The notes: generated from the sequence alone by a model not told the origin. 64,000 bases of DNA from Novosphingobium sp. 18050 (GCF_902706195.1 NZ_CACSJO010000020.1:1-64000), one strand, 5' to 3'. Positions 25,567-33,984 are shown, numbered from the stretch's first letter. Translations and numbers: made by a program.

Positions 25567-26486
25567 GCCCTGTCCTCCTTGGCGTAACGGGCACAGTCGG
25601 CCTCGGCGGCCTCGTAGCCCCCGGTCGACAGGAAGTGGTCGGCGATGTCGCCGCTGCGGGTGATCCAGGCGCGGCCGTCGGCGGCGATGTGGCGCAGTAC
25701 GTCCTCGAACGGGCCGATGCGGTGCGGCTGCCCGATCAGGTAGGCGTGGAGCGGGATGCACATCACGGTGCCGCCTTCTTCCGCCAGCCTGTCGTATTGC
25801 CGGATCAGCGTGTCGGCATATTCGCGCGGGCTCATGTTGTAGACGAAGAAGCCGTAGTGATCATTCACTTCCAGGCTGTAGGGCATCGAGATCAGCTTGC
25901 CGCCGCTCACTTCGACAGGGTTCGGCCGGTCGTCGTGGTAGAGGTCGCAAGTGTAGCTGAGGCCGTATTCGGCAATCAGGTCGAGCGTGCGCGGCGTGTG
26001 GGTGAGCGCGGGAGCGAGCCAGCCCTTGATCGTCTGGCCGGTCGCCTCGCGCACGGTGCGGATCGAATCCTCGATGATCGCGCGCTCCTGCGCCTCGTCC
26101 ATGCCGTAAGAATAGCGGGTGTTGTAAATGCCGTGGCTGAAGAATTCCCAGCCCCGCGCGTTCGCGTCCGCCACGATTTCCGGCATGTGCTGGCACATCG
26201 ACACCGACAGGCTGACCGAGCCGGGGAAGCCGTGCTTGCTCATCATTTCGGCCATGCGCCAGTGCGCGACGCGGTTGCCGTAGTCGCGGTGGCCGTAACC
26301 GACGACATCGGGATGGGCGCGCGGCCAGGACTTGCGGTGCGGGTTGGCTGGCGGATCGATCTCGTAGAACTCGAGGTTGGGCGAAACCCAGACCGCGACT
26401 TTCTTGCCGTCCGGCCATTCGATCGCCGGACGATCACGCCACGGGCGGAACCCGTAGAGGCCGGGGTCGCGTTCGCCCTCTCTCAT
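25563..26486 (-). CDS. Polysaccharide-deacetylase-fold (CE4) hydrolase, PuuE-like, copy 3
   Basis: This 307-residue NodB-fold protein carries VSPNLEFYEI at the position of TFDDG, GWEFFSHGIYNTRYSYGMDE around the second motif, and CIPLHAYLIGQPHRIG near the end. HRDYGNRVAHWRM resembles segments in allantoinase PuuE and in the neighbouring copy (ARHYTAREYGTRVGFYRL-like region). There is no signal peptide. It directly follows the isochorismatase-like amidase gene with an ATGA overlap, the same pairing as in the operon at 281-2689. Ring opening by this enzyme followed by amide cleavage by the amidase is a coherent two-step idea. Confidence 0.8.
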   Translation of the reverse strand: MREGERDPGLYGFRPWRDRPAIEWPDGKKVAVWVSPNLEFYEIDPPANPHRKSWPRAHPDVVGYGHRDYGNRVAHWRMAEMMSKHGFPGSVSLSVSMCQHMPEIVADANARGWEFFSHGIYNTRYSYGMDEAQERAIIEDSIRTVREATGQTIKGWLAPALTHTPRTLDLIAEYGLSYTCDLYHDDRPNPVEVSGGKLISMPYSLEVNDHYGFFVYNMSPREYADTLIRQYDRLAEEGGTVMCIPLHAYLIGQPHRIGPFEDVLRHIAADGRAWITRSGDIADHFLSTGGYEAAEADCARYAKEDRA

Positions 26487-27193
26487 GCGCCTTGTCCCCC
26501 CCGCGTTCCGAACCAGTCCACCACGTCCTGCACCGGCACCACATCGGCGTACTTGAGCTGAAGGTCGGTGAGGTTGGCGAAGTGGTAGCTTTCGTGCTTG
26601 TCCGCGCAGGTCTCGATCGGGACGATCGTGCGATAGCCCCGGCTCAGGCTTTCCACCGCCGTGGCGCGGATGCAACCGGAAGTCGAACCGCCGGTGATCA
26701 CCAGCGTGTCGATCTTGTGCCAGATCAGCAGGCTCTGCAGCGGCGTCTCGAAGAACGCGGACGGCATGCGCTTGGTATAGATCGCATCAACCGAGGCATC
26801 GATCTCGCAGCGTTCATCGAATTCGTGGCGATCGCTGTCTACCTTGATGTTCTGGAGCGAATCCGGGGTGTTGGTGCGCGTGCCCCAGATGCCGGCGTCA
26901 GCGGCGCTGTCCATGTAGGCGACGTGGGTCCAGATCACCGGCATCCCCGCATCGCGGGCCAGCTTCGAGATCGTGTTGGTATGCTCGATCTGGCGCGGGT
27001 CGGTCTCGTACGCGGTCTTGTAGCGGTCGATCCGGGTGTAGGCATTCTGGAAGTCGACATTGACGATCGCCAGCCGCTCGCCAAAGCCAAACTTCGCGCG
27101 GGCGGGGTTCGCCATCACGTCCTCGAAGATCTGACGCGCAGTCTTGTCCTCGCGCACCATGCGGGTGCCCACAATGGTTTCGGCAATGCTCAT
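26483..27193 (-). CDS. Isochorismatase-like cysteine amidohydrolase (amidase 2)
   Basis: This 236-residue protein has the isochorismatase-like fold with the triad D47 (IVNVDFQNAY), K141 (AIYTKRMPSAFF) and C174 (TGGSTSGCIRATAV). It has about 35 more N-terminal residues than minimal members, as in N-carbamoylsarcosine amidase. It hydrolyses a C-N bond through a Cys acyl intermediate in the cytoplasm. It is joined by ATGA overlaps to the HMG-CoA-lyase-like gene upstream and a CE4 gene downstream. It differs clearly from the amidase at 281, so the two probably act on different amides. Confidence 0.87.
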   Translation of the reverse strand: MSIAETIVGTRMVREDKTARQIFEDVMANPARAKFGFGERLAIVNVDFQNAYTRIDRYKTAYETDPRQIEHTNTISKLARDAGMPVIWTHVAYMDSAADAGIWGTRTNTPDSLQNIKVDSDRHEFDERCEIDASVDAIYTKRMPSAFFETPLQSLLIWHKIDTLVITGGSTSGCIRATAVESLSRGYRTIVPIETCADKHESYHFANLTDLQLKYADVVPVQDVVDWFGTRGGQGA

Positions 27194-28143
27194 GCGAATG
27201 TCCTCACGTTCTCGGGAGATTGTCTGGCCGGGCTCCAGCCTTTCGGCACGCCGGCGTCTGCGACGAAACCGTAAAGCGGCTCGCCCGGAAGCGCGGCTGC
27301 GACCACGCGGCGCGATTCCTTCAGGCGGTCGATGTCGATGCCGGTACGGCAGCCCATCGCCTCCAGCATGAAGACGAGGTCTTCGGTGACGATGTTGCCG
27401 CTCGCGCCCGGTGCGAACGGGCAGCCGCCGAGGCCGCCGATCGAGGCGTCGAACGTGGTGATCCCCGCTTCCAGCCCGGCCAGCACATTGGCAAGGCCGA
27501 GGCCGCGCGTGTTGTGCAGGTGCAGGCCGGTGACGGCACCGTCGCCCACTTCGCCGCGCACCATCTTCACGAGGCGCCGAACCTCGCCGGGCGTGGCGTA
27601 TCCGGTGGTGTCCGAAAGACCGACCTCGTCGCAGCCCGCCGCCATCAGTTCCGAGGCGAGGCGCAGGATCGTCGCGTCCGGGATGGCGCCCTCCAGCGTG
27701 CAGCCGAACACGGTGGAAAGGCTGCCCTCGAAGTGCGGGCGGCGTTCGGGCGGGATCTGCGAGAGCATCCCGCTGATCGCGCGCACTTCCTCCAGCACCT
27801 GCTCATGCGTCTTGCGCAAGTTGGCGAGGCTGTGCGTTTCGGAAACGGAGAGCGGCAGCGTCAGCTTGTGTACCCCCGCAGCCAGCGCGTCCGCAGCGCC
27901 GCGCCGGTTTGGCACCAGCACCGCCAACGTCACCCCTTCGTGACGGCGGGTATGCGCGACGATCTCGGCGGTGTCCGCCAACTGCGGGATCAATTTGGCG
28001 GGAACGAAGCTGCCGACCTCGATTTCCTTGACCCCGGCGGCGACCAGTTCGTCTATCCAGACCTTCTTGGCCTCGGTCGGCATGACCCGCTTGACGTTCT
28101 GAAGCCCGTCGCGTGGCCCCACTTCGCTAACCAGAATGTCCAT
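27190..28143 (-). CDS. HMG-CoA lyase-family enzyme
   Basis: This 317-residue TIM-barrel protein shows the DRE-TIM metallolyase features of hydroxymethylglutaryl-CoA lyase: SEVGPRDGLQN (6-16), DTTGYATP, LHLHNTRGLGLANV and the signature loop GGLGGCPFAPGASGN with its catalytic Cys. It cleaves 3-hydroxy-3-methyl acyl-CoA thioesters to acetyl-CoA and a keto acid. Because the divergent operon at 29276 supplies a CoA transferase and an aconitase-type hydratase, its substrate here may be a branched dicarboxylyl-CoA such as citramalyl- or HMG-CoA (inference). GAAGG precedes the start. It is first in a five-gene operon. Confidence 0.88.
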   Translation of the reverse strand: MDILVSEVGPRDGLQNVKRVMPTEAKKVWIDELVAAGVKEIEVGSFVPAKLIPQLADTAEIVAHTRRHEGVTLAVLVPNRRGAADALAAGVHKLTLPLSVSETHSLANLRKTHEQVLEEVRAISGMLSQIPPERRPHFEGSLSTVFGCTLEGAIPDATILRLASELMAAGCDEVGLSDTTGYATPGEVRRLVKMVRGEVGDGAVTGLHLHNTRGLGLANVLAGLEAGITTFDASIGGLGGCPFAPGASGNIVTEDLVFMLEAMGCRTGIDIDRLKESRRVVAAALPGEPLYGFVADAGVPKGWSPARQSPENVRTFA

Positions 28144-28201
28144 CAGAACTGACCTTCATGCATCGCCCCGCCATGGCGGGCGTGAATATTTGTTCTAGAT
28201 G

Positions 28202-28211
28202 TATAGCAATT
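28202..28211. promoter_or_regulatory. TATAGCAATT site upstream of the HMG-CoA-lyase-like operon
   Basis: This 10-base string lies 59 bases before the lyase start, and an identical copy lies at 29229 upstream of the CoA-transferase operon. The GntR/HutC regulator gene sits between the two. The pair is a candidate operator for that regulator. Confidence 0.5.
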
Positions 28212-28271
28212 AAGTTCCGATGCAAGCGCTCTGCCCGGCGCAGTGATCGCCTGACGGATAGACGGAACGGT

Positions 28272-29075
28272 TCAGCCGAACGTCGGCGAGAACTGCCCCT
28301 GCTCGTGCATGTCGAGCGTGATCCGGTAGCGATCCGCGCGGTAGTAGGCATTGGTCACCAGCACGGTGAGCCCGCTCACATCCTCGACCAGACGCTCGAC
28401 ATGGAGCACCGCCGCGCGCGGTTCGCACTGGAGTTGCTCGGCCATGTCGAGATCGGCCACCATCGCCTCGATGGTCTGCACGGCGCCGCCGATCTTCACC
28501 CCCGCCTCGCGCAGCAGCGAAAGGATCGGGCGCTCGGTCAGCCGCTCGGGCGTCACCGACACGCCGAGGCCAGCGCGCATGTGGCTGACGATCAGGCCCA
28601 GCGGCCCGTTGCTGGTGGAGCGCAGGCGTACCGCGCGGATCGCCGGCTCACCCTCGACCAGTCCGAGCTTCTGCGCGATGGCATCGACGGCAGGCTCCGT
28701 GGTTACTTCAAGCACTTTGACCGCGGTGTTCTGCCCGAAGGCGATCAGCGATTCGACCGCTTGGTCGATGTTCGCCTCGATCGGCTTGTTGGCCGTGCGG
28801 AAGATTACGTGCGTGCCCAGCCGGCGGCGCCGCGCGACGAAGCCGCCAGTCGCCAGTTCGTCCAGCGCGCGGCGCGCGGTGATGCGCGAAACCTCGTAGT
28901 TTTCAGCTAGCTCCATCTCGGTCGGAACCGCGGAGCCGAAGGGCCGGTCGCCGCGCGTGATCTCGTCGCGCAGGGTCAGGTAGATCTGGTGATAGAGCGG
29001 GATCGCCGCATCCCGCGCGAGCTGCCCCTGCGCTCCAATCCGCGCAATGGAGGCCACCCGTTTCACTGCCGTCAT
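28272..29075 (-). CDS. GntR-family transcriptional regulator, HutC subfamily
   Basis: This 267-residue protein has an N-terminal winged helix-turn-helix (YHQIYLTLRDEITRGDRPFGS, then PTEMELAENYEVSRITARRALDEL) and a C-terminal UTRA ligand-binding domain with GLIVSHMRAGLG and a final VTNAYYRADRYRITL. HutC-type regulators usually repress catabolic operons until a pathway intermediate binds. It lies between the operon at 24179-28143 and the divergent operon at 29276-33874, both of which carry TATAGCAATT upstream, so it probably controls both. The ligand may be a dicarboxylate or amide. Confidence 0.9.
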   Translation of the reverse strand: MTAVKRVASIARIGAQGQLARDAAIPLYHQIYLTLRDEITRGDRPFGSAVPTEMELAENYEVSRITARRALDELATGGFVARRRRLGTHVIFRTANKPIEANIDQAVESLIAFGQNTAVKVLEVTTEPAVDAIAQKLGLVEGEPAIRAVRLRSTSNGPLGLIVSHMRAGLGVSVTPERLTERPILSLLREAGVKIGGAVQTIEAMVADLDMAEQLQCEPRAAVLHVERLVEDVSGLTVLVTNAYYRADRYRITLDMHEQGQFSPTFG

Positions 29076-29228
29076 CCCGATTTCCCCAATTCTGTTCTCC
29101 TACCTAGCGCGCCCAATGCCCTTTGGCCAATAGCCGTGCCCCTCTGTCCGCCGTGCGATCAGTCGCGCGATAGGCAGGCGACGACGCCCGCCCTTTGCTT
29201 GCTAGATCACCCTCAATTGTATTATCCA

Positions 29229-29238
29229 TATAGCAATT
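29229..29238. promoter_or_regulatory. TATAGCAATT site upstream of the CoA-transferase operon
   Basis: This is identical to the site at 28202 and lies 38 bases before the CoA-transferase start. It is also part of ATAGC-N9-GCTAT (29230-29248), a 5-base inverted repeat that fits dimeric GntR binding. Confidence 0.5.
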
Positions 29239-29275
29239 TCATCGCTATGACATACGACGTGGTAGGGGCAGCAGA

Positions 29276-30445
29276 TTGAGCGCAACACAGGAAAACGAAG
29301 GCGCGGGCCCGGCACCGCTGGCGGGAATCACCGTCGTCGAGTTCTCCCACATGGTGATGGGGCCCTCGGTCGGCGTGATCCTGGGGGACCTGGGCGCCGA
29401 CGTAATCAAGGTGGAACCGCCTGAAGGCGACCGCACGCGCACGTTGCTGGGATCGGGATCGGGGTACTTCCCGATGTTCAATCGCAACAAGCGCAGCATC
29501 TGCCTCGACCTCAAGAACCCCGATGACCTTCGGCACGCACGGGCCCTCTGCGCCGATGCCGACGTGGTGATCGAGAACTTCCGCCCCGGCACGCTGGCCC
29601 GCCTCGGCCTTGGCTACGAGGCGCTTTCGCAGGACAATGCGGGGCTGATCTACTGCTCGGCTAAGGGATTCCTGAAAGGCCCTTACGAGGAGCGCACCGC
29701 GCTTGACGAAGTGACGCAGATGATGGGCGGCCTCGCCTACATGACCGGCCCTCCGGGACGCCCGCTGCGCGCGGGGTCCTCGGTTATCGACATCACCGGC
29801 GGCATGTTCGGGGTGATCGGCATTCTCGCCGCGCTCGAACAGCGCCACCGCACCGGACGCGGCGCCGAGATCAAGTGCAGCCTCTACGAGACCACCGCGT
29901 TTCTCGTCGGCCAGCACATCGCGCAGAAGGCCGTCACCGGCGCTGCCGCCCAGCCGATGCCGGTGCGCATCTCCGCCTGGGCGATCTACGATGTGTTCGA
30001 GACCGCCAGCGAGGGCGAACAGCTGTTCGTCGGCGTCGTCAGCGACGGGCAGTGGAAGACCTTCTGCGCCGACTTTGGCCTCACCCAACTGGCTTCCCGC
30101 ACGCAGTGGGAGACCAACAACGAACGCGTGAAGGCGCGCGACGAGATCATGCCGATCGTCTCGGCCCTGTTCCGCTCGATGCCGCGCGAGGAACTGGTGG
30201 CGAAGCTGGAGAAGAGTGGCCTGCCTTTCGCGCCTATCGTCCGGCCGGATGAGCTTGTCGACGACGAGCACCTCAACGCCGGTGGGGGCCTGCTCGACGT
30301 GACGCTGGCGGACGGCACCGTCGCCCGCCTGCCCGCGCTGCCGCTCGAGATCGACGGCATGCGCCCCGGCCTGTTCCGCGACCTGCCCCGCCCGGACGAG
30401 CACGGCCCCGAACTGCGCGAACGCCTCGCGGCGGCCGGAAACTGA
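29276..30445 (+). CDS. Class III CoA transferase (CaiB/BaiF family)
   Basis: This 389-residue protein has the CaiB/BaiF pattern: ITVVEFSHMVMGPSVGVILGD, GADVIKVEPPEGD, NRNKRSICLDLK, VIENFRPGTL, and the catalytic Asp probably at D144 (ERTALDEVTQMMGG), followed by YMTGPPGRPLRAGSS. It transfers CoA from an acyl-CoA donor to a carboxylate. The TTG at 29276 is the only start giving the whole domain. The next gene begins five bases after its stop. With an LeuCD-like hydratase downstream and an HMG-CoA-lyase-like enzyme across the regulator, activation of a hydrated branched dicarboxylate is the likely job. Confidence 0.9.
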   Translation: MSATQENEGAGPAPLAGITVVEFSHMVMGPSVGVILGDLGADVIKVEPPEGDRTRTLLGSGSGYFPMFNRNKRSICLDLKNPDDLRHARALCADADVVIENFRPGTLARLGLGYEALSQDNAGLIYCSAKGFLKGPYEERTALDEVTQMMGGLAYMTGPPGRPLRAGSSVIDITGGMFGVIGILAALEQRHRTGRGAEIKCSLYETTAFLVGQHIAQKAVTGAAAQPMPVRISAWAIYDVFETASEGEQLFVGVVSDGQWKTFCADFGLTQLASRTQWETNNERVKARDEIMPIVSALFRSMPREELVAKLEKSGLPFAPIVRPDELVDDEHLNAGGGLLDVTLADGTVARLPALPLEIDGMRPGLFRDLPRPDEHGPELRERLAAAGN

Positions 30446-30450
30446 TCCGC

Positions 30451-31887
30451 ATGGCGCGCACACTTTTCGACAAGCTCTGGGACGCACACCTGGTGCGTAA
30501 CCTGTCCAGCGGCGAAGATGGGGACGGCGGCACCGGCCTCATCGCGATCGACCGCATCCTGCTGCATGAGCGGACCGGCGGCATCGCTCTCAAGGCGCTG
30601 GAGGAAAGCGGACGCGATGTGCGCGACCCTAGCCGCGTATTCGTGACCATGGACCATGTGGTCGACACCCTGCCAGGGCGCGGCGACCGTACGATCATGC
30701 CCACCGGCACCGATTTCATCCTGGCCACGCGCGAGGCCGCAACGCGCGCCGGCGCGACGCTGTTCGACATCGGCGACCCGCGCCAGGGCATCGTCCACGT
30801 GATCTCGCCTGAGAACGCCATCGTCCTGCCCGGCCTCACGCTGGTCTGCCCGGACAGCCATACCTGCACGCAGGGCGCCCTCGGTGCGCTGGCCTGGGGT
30901 ATCGGCTCCAGCGAGGCGGAGCACGCGCTCGCCACCGGCACGCTGCGCGTGAACCGGCCGAAGCAGATGCGCGTCACCATTTCCGGCGATCTGGCCGAGG
31001 GAGTAACTGCGAAGGATCTCGCGCTGTACGTCGTCGCCCGGCTGGGGTCGGGCGGGGGCCGCGCGCATGTCATCGAATACGCTGGCTCCACCATCGAGGC
31101 CCTGCCGATCGAAGCGCGCATGACGCTGTGCAACATGGCCACCGAATTGGCCGCCTTCACCGCCGTCATCGCTCCCGACGCCTCCACCGCCGCGTGGCTG
31201 GAGGGGCGCACGTACGCCCCGCGCGGCGAGGACTGGCAGGCCGCGCTCGCCGCCTGGGCCCAGCTTTCGACCGACGCCGACGCGGTGTTCGACCGCGAAG
31301 TCGCCATCGACGCCGCGGATGTCGCGCCGATGGTCAGCTGGGGCACCGCGCCGCAGCAGTCCGCGCCGCTCGCTGGCCGCGTGCCGAGACTGGCCGAGCC
31401 CGCCGCCGATGCTGCCCCGACCACGCCCGAGGCGCACGGGCGCGCGCTTGTCTACATGGACCTTGCCGAAGACACCGCCTTGCTCGGTCTTGCGATCGAC
31501 GCCGCTTTCATCGGTTCCTGCACCAACGCCCGCCTTCCTGACCTGCGCGCGGCTGCGGGCATCCTTGCCGGGCGCAAGGTCGCCGCAGGAGTACGCGCCA
31601 TCTGCGTGCCCGGCTCCACCCGCGTCAAGGCCGAGGCCGAGGCGGAGGGGCTCGACAAGGTGTTCCTCGCCGCCGGGTTCGAATGGCGCGAGGCGGGCTG
31701 CTCGATGTGCTTCTTCTCCGGCGGCGAGAGCTTCGGCGAGGAGGAACGCGTCATCAGCACCACCAACCGCAACTTCGAAAGCCGGCAGGGCCCGCGCACG
31801 CGCACCCACCTTGCCTCTCCCGCCACGGTCGCGGCATCGGCGATCGCCGGCCGGATCGCCGACCCGCGCAAACTGGAGGCGCTGTGA
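30451..31887 (+). CDS. Aconitase-family hydratase large subunit (LeuC-like)
   Basis: This 478-residue protein is like the large subunit of isopropylmalate dehydratase. It keeps VTMDHVVDTLP, VCPDSHTCTQGALGALAWGIG and the three [4Fe-4S] ligands in GSCTNAR (about 357) and GCSMC (about 417 and 420). The end, CFFSGGESFGEEERVISTTNRNFESRQG, is typical of the family. It stereospecifically adds or removes water on a cis-2-alkylmaleate or similar acid. No leuA or leuB is nearby and the partners are catabolic, so citraconate, dimethylmaleate or a related acid is more likely than isopropylmalate. Its stop overlaps the small-subunit start (TGATG). Confidence 0.9.
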   Translation: MARTLFDKLWDAHLVRNLSSGEDGDGGTGLIAIDRILLHERTGGIALKALEESGRDVRDPSRVFVTMDHVVDTLPGRGDRTIMPTGTDFILATREAATRAGATLFDIGDPRQGIVHVISPENAIVLPGLTLVCPDSHTCTQGALGALAWGIGSSEAEHALATGTLRVNRPKQMRVTISGDLAEGVTAKDLALYVVARLGSGGGRAHVIEYAGSTIEALPIEARMTLCNMATELAAFTAVIAPDASTAAWLEGRTYAPRGEDWQAALAAWAQLSTDADAVFDREVAIDAADVAPMVSWGTAPQQSAPLAGRVPRLAEPAADAAPTTPEAHGRALVYMDLAEDTALLGLAIDAAFIGSCTNARLPDLRAAAGILAGRKVAAGVRAICVPGSTRVKAEAEAEGLDKVFLAAGFEWREAGCSMCFFSGGESFGEEERVISTTNRNFESRQGPRTRTHLASPATVAASAIAGRIADPRKLEAL

Positions 31888-32501
31888 TGGAACCCTTCCT
31901 CACCCTCACTTCCATCGCCGCGCCGCTGATCCGCGACAATGTCGATACCGATGCCATCATCCCCTCGCGCGAGATGAAGTCGGTGTCCAAGCGCGGCCTC
32001 TCTGCCGGGCTGTTCGCGGGCTGGCGCTACACCGACGTCGATGCCCGCGTGCCGAACCCGGAATTCGTGCTCAACCGGCCTGAATACGCAGGTGCCCGGA
32101 TCCTGCTGGGCGGCGCCAACTTCGGCAGCGGATCGAGCCGCGAACACGCCGTCTGGGCGCTTGCCGAATACGGCTTCCGCGCGGTGATCGCGGCAGGGTT
32201 CAGCCCGATCTTCCGCGGCAACTGCATCCGCAACGGCGTCCTGCCGATCGTCCTGGACCCCCGGCCGTTCAATGAACCCGGCCACCAGATCGAGATCGAT
32301 CTGCCCGCCCAGGAAATCCGTGCAGCCGGCCAGACCTGGCCGTTCGACATCGACGAGGAAGCGAAACTGATGCTGACCGAGGGTCTTGACCCGATCGCCC
32401 TGACGCTGCTCGACGGGCCCATGATCGACGCTCACGAAAGCGCAGACCGCCAATCCCGGCCTTGGGCCTGGTCGGTACTTTCCCAAGGAGAACCCGCATG
32501 A
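31887..32501 (+). CDS. Aconitase-family hydratase small subunit (LeuD-like)
   Basis: This 204-residue protein is the swivelling domain that completes the hydratase encoded just upstream. It has RDNVDTDAIIPSREMKSV near the N-terminus, LLGGANFGSGSSREHAVWAL (the substrate-binding GSGSSREHA loop) and a C-terminal hydrophobic strand. It forms the active site together with the iron-sulfur large subunit. The one-base overlap of start and stop implies a 1:1 heterodimer. The stop overlaps the start of the FAD enzyme gene as ATGA. Confidence 0.9.
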   Translation: MEPFLTLTSIAAPLIRDNVDTDAIIPSREMKSVSKRGLSAGLFAGWRYTDVDARVPNPEFVLNRPEYAGARILLGGANFGSGSSREHAVWALAEYGFRAVIAAGFSPIFRGNCIRNGVLPIVLDPRPFNEPGHQIEIDLPAQEIRAAGQTWPFDIDEEAKLMLTEGLDPIALTLLDGPMIDAHESADRQSRPWAWSVLSQGEPA

Positions 32502-33874
32502 CCGAGACAATGCACGTTCCTGTCGTGGTGATCGGCGCAGGCGCCACGGGCCTCTGCGCCGCGCTGGCCGCTTGCGACGCCGGTGTCGAAGTGCTGGTGA
32601 TCGAACGCGATGTGACCCCGCTAGGCTCCACCGCGATGTCCACCGGGCTGATCCCCGCCGCAGGCACGCCCGAGCAGGCCGCGCAGGGACTGGTCGATTC
32701 GCCCGAACTCTTCGCCGAGGACATCACCCGCAAGACCAAGGGCCATGCCGACCCAGCGATGGCGCTCAACCTCGCGCGGCACTCGGCCGAAACGATCGCG
32801 TGGATGCGGAGCAACCACTCCATCCCGCTCGACCTGCTGGACGGCTTCACGTACCCCGGCCACAGCGCGCGGCGCATGTACGGCACGCCCAAGCGCTCCG
32901 GCGGCGAACTCATGGGCTGCCTGCAGAGCGCGGCGGAGGATGCAGGCGCCATGCTGCTGACCGACGCCGCCGTCACCGAGCTGGTCGCCGATGATACCGG
33001 CCGCGTCACGCTGGTACGCTTCTCGCGCCCCGACGGCAGTGTCGAGGACGTTTCCTGCGACGCGCTCATCCTCGCCTGCTCGGGCTTCGCAGGCGATGCG
33101 GCGCTGGTCGCCCGGCACATTCCCGAAATGGCCGAGGCCACCTTCCACGGCCACCCAGGCAACAAGGGCGACGCGCTGCGCTGGGGCGAACAGCTGGGTG
33201 CCGCCACCGCGGACCTCACCGGCTATCAGGGCCACGGCGGACTGGCGCACGGCTACGGTATTCCGATCCTCTGGCCGCTGATCATGCAAGGCGGCTTCCA
33301 GGTGAACTTGGATGGCAGGCGCTTCAGCAACGAGGCCGCCGGCTATTCCGAGCAGGCCGCCAAGGTCAACGCGCAGGCGGGCCACGTCGCATGGTCGATC
33401 TTCGACGCGCGGCTCCATGCCCTGATGTGCGAGTTCGAGGACTACCGCGATGCCCTGTCCGCGCAAGCGATCGTGACGGCGGACGACCTCGATGCGCTGG
33501 CCTTCGCAATTCGGCTCCCGCCCGAGGCGCTGGCCGAAACCGTCATGCAGGTCGCCGCGCTCACCCGCGGAGAAGGCGAGGACGCGTTCGGGCGCGACTT
33601 CACCGGCAAGCCGGAACTGGCAGGGCCATGGTATGCCGCGAAGGTCACCGGCGCGCTGTTCCACACCCAGGGCGGACTTGTGGTCGACGACGAGGCGCGC
33701 GTATTGCGCAAGGACGGGAGCGCCCTGCCCAACGTCTTTGCAGGCGGCGGCGCGGCGCGCGGCATCTCGGGAGACGGCTCCTATGGCTACCTTGCCGGCA
33801 ACGGACTGCTGACGGCCACCACCTTGGGCAAGATCGCGGGCCGCAGCGCGGCGGCATTGGTCACGCGCGGATGA
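32498..33874 (+). CDS. FAD-dependent fumarate-reductase/ketosteroid-dehydrogenase-type oxidoreductase
   Basis: This 458-residue flavoprotein has the N-terminal FAD fold VVVIGAGATGLCAALAACDAG (10-30), the loop GSTAMSTGLIPAAGT typical of the fumarate reductase/KstD superfamily, and a C-terminal FAD-binding segment GDGSYGYLAGNGLLTATTLGK. It catalyses insertion or removal of a C=C bond next to a carbonyl or carboxylate. In this operon it may interconvert a saturated acid and the unsaturated acid used by the hydratase (inference). There is no signal peptide or heme motif, so it is cytoplasmic. No gene follows until the IclR gene 110 bases later. Confidence 0.87.
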   Translation: MTETMHVPVVVIGAGATGLCAALAACDAGVEVLVIERDVTPLGSTAMSTGLIPAAGTPEQAAQGLVDSPELFAEDITRKTKGHADPAMALNLARHSAETIAWMRSNHSIPLDLLDGFTYPGHSARRMYGTPKRSGGELMGCLQSAAEDAGAMLLTDAAVTELVADDTGRVTLVRFSRPDGSVEDVSCDALILACSGFAGDAALVARHIPEMAEATFHGHPGNKGDALRWGEQLGAATADLTGYQGHGGLAHGYGIPILWPLIMQGGFQVNLDGRRFSNEAAGYSEQAAKVNAQAGHVAWSIFDARLHALMCEFEDYRDALSAQAIVTADDLDALAFAIRLPPEALAETVMQVAALTRGEGEDAFGRDFTGKPELAGPWYAAKVTGALFHTQGGLVVDDEARVLRKDGSALPNVFAGGGAARGISGDGSYGYLAGNGLLTATTLGKIAGRSAAALVTRG

Positions 33875-33888
33875 TTTGACCGCTCTGC

Positions 33889-33904
33889 GAACAATCGCTT
33901 GTTC
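33889..33904. promoter_or_regulatory. Palindrome GAACAA-TCGC-TTGTTC upstream of IclR gene 1
   Basis: Perfect six-base arms with a four-base centre lie about 80 bases before the first IclR gene and just after the FAD oxidoreductase stop. The size and symmetry suit an IclR-family operator. Confidence 0.5.
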
Positions 33905-33984
33905 CGGGCCCTGCATATGTACTACATTGCAGACAAATGGGCAGCAGGCTCATCGGGATTCGCAAAGCAAGGGTACGCTAGGTC

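Noticed and set aside
29986..31809. A 607-codon minus-strand open frame opposite the CoA transferase and LeuC-like genes.
   Set aside because: The plus-strand genes have intact active sites and operon overlaps; the opposite frame has none.
30451..32501. Calling the LeuC/LeuD-like pair the leucine biosynthesis enzyme.
   Set aside because: No leuA or leuB is nearby, the operon contains a CoA transferase and a fumarate-reductase-type flavoprotein, and the regulator is a catabolic type. A true leuCD role cannot be excluded but is less likely.
32498..33874. 3-ketosteroid dehydrogenase and a steroid-degradation island.
   Set aside because: Only the general flavoprotein superfamily is recognisable, and no other steroid-ring gene (for example KshA or HsaC types) is present.
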